27,633 nt of DNA, taken from positions 37,501 to 65,133 of the forward strand of contig LUCW03000646.1 in NCBI GenBank assembly GCA_001586965.3, read 5' to 3'. This document shows, one piece after another, positions 23,801 to 27,633 of the stretch. A model generated the notes under the pieces. It was given only the letters and a program-made list of their open reading frames with translations. It ran no database searches and was not told where the DNA came from. The DNA is from Sphaeroforma sirkka (lineage: Eukaryota > Opisthokonta > Ichthyosporea > Ichthyophonida). Within the stretch, counting starts at the first letter, position 1. Each line of letters starts with the position of its first letter. A program made the translations under genes and the position numbers.

Positions 23801-24413
23801 GCTTTCTTCGCGAGTTTAACTTGGAGTTTCTGGATTGGGTGGAATAAGGGCAGTGATATGGAAAATGCCAGTAACAATAAAACAACAGCGTATCAAATGG
23901 GCGTGAAGGTTCACGGCCCAAAGCACATGGGGGTTTAAAACCCGAGGGATCGGATTGCATAATTTCCATGGGCCGAAATGAAGGCTGAATATACAGAACG
24001 GTCTTTTGTGATATACAAACTAAGAACAGCACATTCTGATAAACACATAAGGACGATAAAAACAAGGTTCGAGCCAAGTGGTAGGAAAATAAAAGAGAGT
24101 ACAGCGTACAGGGCTGATTCATGCTTGGAGTTAGAGGAATAAGATTTCATTCATCTACAACGCAGAAGCTTCTATGGAATACCTGGGCCAGATCCACCAT
24201 GCCGGACGCCTTTACAGACAGACTCTGCAGACTCTTGAATGCTTCGGCGAGATCGCCATCAACCTCCTTTCTCTCCTCTTCTCTGCGCTGCTGTATTCCC
24301 GCTATCCCCACACCCCGTCTGTGGGCGGGTACAGGCGTGTATATCGTTAGTTGGCAATGTTTGAAGAAATTAATGACAAATAAACATGACGTGTTGCCTT
24401 GTTTCAGGATCGA

Positions 24414-24490
<77 letters not shown>

Positions 24491-26208
24491 GTACTCTACT
24501 TTGTATACGTACGACCAAAGTTGTGTCGTTCATACGTAAGCGCTACATGCGATATAGTTCAGCCTACTGCCACCCTCACGTGGGTTTTAAACAACGCAAT
24601 GTCATTGGCCCTGCATTCACGTGCTCCACTGACGTGATAGAATAGTTTATCACAAGTGCTGTCAGCGTGGATTTGAAACCTGAAAGTGAATCTCATCATG
24701 TGAGGAGAACAAGGCCGAAATGCAGATACACGCTGATGTTCTCCAAAATACCCTTCTGCGATCACCTTGAATACTTCATCTCCAGTCTAAATGGGTAGCT
24801 TATGAAATGATCCGTACCGATGGAGATACACACACTTCCACCAAAACAAACAAGGCGGGAATAATAGTAAACTTCCAGCAGAACCATTCAAAGGAAACTC
24901 TTTCTTCCAGCCATACATATGTTAGGTAGACTAAATGAACTCCGATTTGTACGTACAAAGAAACGAAGACACAAACATGGAACTGTCGCTGCTTCCCGAC
25001 CGAGGTTCAGATCGATCACCATCTGATTCTTATGAATCCGGTATAAAAGCGAAAATGAGCATTTACAGCAAAAGTACATGGACTCCCATTTTAGAAGACA
25101 TTCTTACCTACTCACCGCACCAGATGACCTGGCACTGCCAGCTGAGCCGCTGTTTAGAGAGTGGCCGCGTGCGGAGGCCTGAGCTAGCCAAGTCTTTTTC
25201 ACCAGGGCCAAACGGATCTGATTGCAAATAAGCAGACGAACGAGAATGCACAAACGTAGACTGTGAGATCATTCAGCAACTTATGGAGAAAACAATGGCA
25301 TTCTTCTCAGCACGGGATTAGGTGCACAAGGACGGATGCAGATGTGCATGTATTCGTATCTTCCCCATTCTAGATATACAGGCAGCAGCACGAACTAGGT
25401 TATTGACAGTGTAGCTTATGCAAGTCAGAAAACGACCAAGTACACGCTGCTGACTATAGTCCACTTGGTACACTAGCCCCTTTCAGAATGACGAGAGTCA
25501 GCACCAGCGCAAAGGCGCACAGATAGGGCGTACCGGATGCACGCATAGGCATACACACACTCTCAGTTCTTAATGGCAAACTAGTGGCTGAGATAGTCTT
25601 TAGTTGTGGATGTATCTATCCATACCAAAACAGGAACAATTAACCGACACCAGGTCAGCTCATCTATCTGTTGAATTACTATGCACTCTGTCGGTATAGG
25701 CCCAAAGGTCTGACCATATGCCAAAAGGTCTGTCCCGAACACAAAGGTTTCGGTGCAAGTGTGTCAAATTCGTATGTGTACGATTGAATGTGTATATGTG
25801 CATGTGATGCGTATATGTAGTGTATACGCCTTATCCCCTGGTCCCGAAGTGGGCGCAAATATGGAATGGTATAGACACCCTCCGCACCTGTTCGTAGGCC
25901 TCGTCGTGGCCCCCGTTCCTGAAGGAGAGCTTAAGATACCCATCAAAGGGCGGGTTCAGGTGCAAAATCACCTTAGGTGACTGCCGCAAGAACTTCTTAA
26001 CAAAGTCCACTGTCCGGATGTCAGACAGAGGTAGGTAAAGTGCAGTGTGTTGTGGACCGGTGAACAGAATGCGATGCGAAGTTACACGTGCGGTTCCTTC
26101 GGGATAGGGTGTTTTGTCGTCGTTGCTGTACAGTGCCACCCCGCCTGTGTGCATAAGGGGTGTTATACATACTAATGTGTATACATACTATACATAGACA
26201 AGCACATA

Positions 26209-26264
<56 letters not shown>

Positions 26265-26460
26265 GCACACATACATAAAACATACATATATGAATGCATG
26301 CATGCGTGTGTGCATAATTAGATACATACATCATAAATAATTAAAAAGATAGATAGGTACATATATACCTATATATATATATATATATGCATGCATGCGT
26401 GTGTGCATAAATAGATACATACATCATAAATAATTAAAAAGATATATAGGTACATATATA

Positions 26461-26530
<70 letters not shown>

Positions 26531-26531
26531 T

Positions 26532-26578
<47 letters not shown>

Positions 26579-27170
26579 TATTAACCATATCCAAATAAAT
26601 ACAAGTACAAAGATAGTGTGACAACTGAATTGGCGTGTTAGTGCACCGGGTTTAAGTCCTCAGCTACAGACGTAGAAAAACAGTAGTGATAGAGTAAGCA
26701 GTGCGGGTGGCGCTATAGAGTTGGCGTTTGTAGGAAGCGGAATGCCTGATTCGTTATTGATGTGAGCAGTTTTTTTGTATTCCATACATTGGCGACAAGT
26801 ACACACTCAGGTGCTGATTATACACTGGTATCAAAGTAATACATTGCCGAGTGTAGCTTGGAATAAATGAATAAAATGTAACGTTTGCAAATACACCTGG
26901 TGAAACTTCCACAAGAAGTACAAATAATAAAGGCCGCACACATGTAAAGTCGACCACTGCTGCGGAAAGTTCACTCTGACATTCAAAGGTAAGCTTGATT
27001 GGGAGTTCTACTGGTATGTATGGTGGTACAGATAAGATCTTCCAACGGTCTTTGTAGATAGCATAAATACCTTGCATGTCGAGGACTGTCTCACCCTCCA
27101 GCAGCATGGGCTGGCCGCCGTCATTGAGTTTCAAGTCATTGAATGCACTGGTCGGGAGAAGGTCCCCCAT
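20883..27170 (-). CDS. VPS36: Vps36, ESCRT-II subunit with GLUE domain (complete, 8 exons)
   Basis: Exons in gene order: 27170-27071, 26144-25888, 25217-25108, 24318-24183, 23829-23584, 22734-22650, 21741-21608 and 21011-20883 (TGA), joining in frame to 398 residues, close to the usual Vps36 length. The start is ATG at 27170; a TTG-initiated extension upstream was not used. A GLUE (split-PH) domain covers about residues 8-132 ([41 protein letters not shown]). A Ser/Gly-rich linker (138-155) and a charged helix ([19 protein letters not shown], from 156) follow, then two winged-helix modules ([51 protein letters not shown]). Vps36 binds PI3P and ubiquitin on endosomes and joins Vps22 and Vps25 in ESCRT-II (known for the family). 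I see no NZF finger insert of the yeast kind. The exon 3 donor is GTAAGA at 25107; a GTGAGT eight bases earlier would break the frame. No break or missing exon was seen. Confidence 0.95.
24421..24487. repeat. (AT)n microsatellite
   Basis: An almost pure AT run of 67 bp lies in VPS36 intron 3 (24319-25107). Tyr-Ile repeat frames across it are artefacts. The rest of the intron is unique sequence without a recognised gene. Confidence 0.95.
26205..26262. repeat. (TA)n microsatellite
   Basis: A TA run of about 55 bp lies in VPS36 intron 1 (26145-27070). Confidence 0.95.
26291..26475. repeat. 93-bp tandem duplication containing a short palindrome
   Basis: GCATGCATGCGTGTGTGCATAA begins the shared block at 26296 and, with one base change near its end, at 26389. 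The block continues through GATACATACATCATAAATAA and ATTAAAAAGAT. Each copy ends in the inverted repeat ATAGGTA / TACCTAT with a six-base loop (26353-26372 and 26446-26465), followed by TA repeats. It lies in VPS36 intron 1. Confidence 0.85.
26463..26582. repeat. (TA)n microsatellite
   Basis: Two TA runs, at about 26463-26526 and 26541-26571, are separated by AAATATATACATACAT. They follow the 93-bp duplication directly. Confidence 0.95.
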
Positions 27171-27633
27171 TGTGTCTGTTTTAGATGACAAGTGCTGTAC
27201 GGACTAACGCTTTACTCACACATAGCGATAGTTTGGGTAAAAGGGATAGTACTTCGTTATCATTTAGCTCTACTAGAGTAGAGAACCTGATAATACACTC
27301 TTATTTAGAAATATTAAAAAGTGAATAAAATATTCAGTCAAAAAACTGAAAATGTATAATACTTGGTTTTGTGTACATATTTACATGCAAAATCTGTGGC
27401 ATTTTTAATCTGAGGTGTTTATGTATTCATCACCATTGTATAGATAATAAAAATCTGAGACATTTTTTATTGTTATTTTCTGCGGCTTTCATGTACATAT
27501 ATCTATATATGAATATATAAATTATTCTGAACCGCCCTGTACTCTGTAGACCTGGAGTGCACATTGCCGTGGGTAGCGTATCAATCCATTCAAATATCCC
27601 TTGTCGTGAGAGATCCCATGGTTTGTTTCATCG
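27171..27633 (-). promoter_or_regulatory. VPS36 upstream region; no clear core promoter element
   Basis: This covers the sequence before the VPS36 ATG to the window edge. I see no convincing TATA box close to the start. An imperfect direct repeat with a period near 61 bp lies at 27389-27406 (AAAATCTGTGGCATTTTT) and 27450-27467 (AAAATCTGAGACATTTTT), with a weaker third copy near 27476. The last 85 bases are open in more than one frame and could contain an exon of a neighbouring gene, which cannot be decided here. Confidence 0.35.

Noticed and set aside
26754..27191. Single-exon reading of the VPS36 start through 145 codons, beginning at TTG
   Set aside because: After the 27071 splice site the frame runs into intron sequence. 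Splicing to 26144 restores the conserved GLUE strand, and ATG at 27170 is a better start.

Overview
The window is nuclear DNA from an intron-rich eukaryote. Two spliced genes point towards each other: the 3' part of a Furry gene (FRY/Tao3/Mor2 family) on the + strand at 210-9972, and a complete VPS36 gene (ESCRT-II) on the - strand at 27170-20883. Both were rebuilt from GT-AG introns with matching phases. There is no operon structure, no bacterial promoter or ribosome-binding-site logic, and no CRISPR array. The gene content fits a unicellular relative of animals or fungi, or another free-living protist. An ichthyosporean such as Sphaeroforma would suit the microsatellite-filled introns, but that is a guess from style and not from a match.

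Layout. 1-209 is the end of an intron. 210-9972 holds nine Furry exons (426 residues plus stop). Their introns carry most of the repeats: (TA)n and (TG)n runs, a 132-bp duplication, a 68-bp array organised as 204-bp higher-order units, a 39-bp minisatellite of about 2.2 kb, and two decayed copies of the third visible exon. 9973-20850 is a gene-poor stretch that looks like a transposon graveyard. It contains a DDE (piggyBac-like) transposase relic at 12382-13029, a frame-broken unknown gene at 16567-17558 with a poly(A) signal behind it, a short possible reverse-transcriptase fragment at 15444-15662, and a stop-ridden reverse-transcriptase/RNase H-like relic at 20153-20839 next to the VPS36 stop codon. 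20883-27170 holds the eight VPS36 exons, with AT microsatellites and a 93-bp duplication in its introns. 27171-27633 is the VPS36 upstream region and contains a weak duplicated AT-rich motif.

The two genes act in different processes. Furry scaffolds NDR-kinase signalling for polarity and morphogenesis. Vps36 is the membrane- and ubiquitin-binding subunit of ESCRT-II in endosomal sorting. Nothing here suggests they work together; their convergent placement looks incidental.

I did not find a convincing new multi-gene system. The most interesting signals are structural. One Furry exon (3605-3811) is flanked upstream by a tandem array that repeats a branch-point-like TACTAAT motif every 68 bp, and downstream by an array that repeats the donor-like hexamer GTATGT about every 39 bp. 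The exon before it has two decayed tandem copies in the same intron. Every long repetitive reading frame in the window is explained by these repeats and was not called as a gene.
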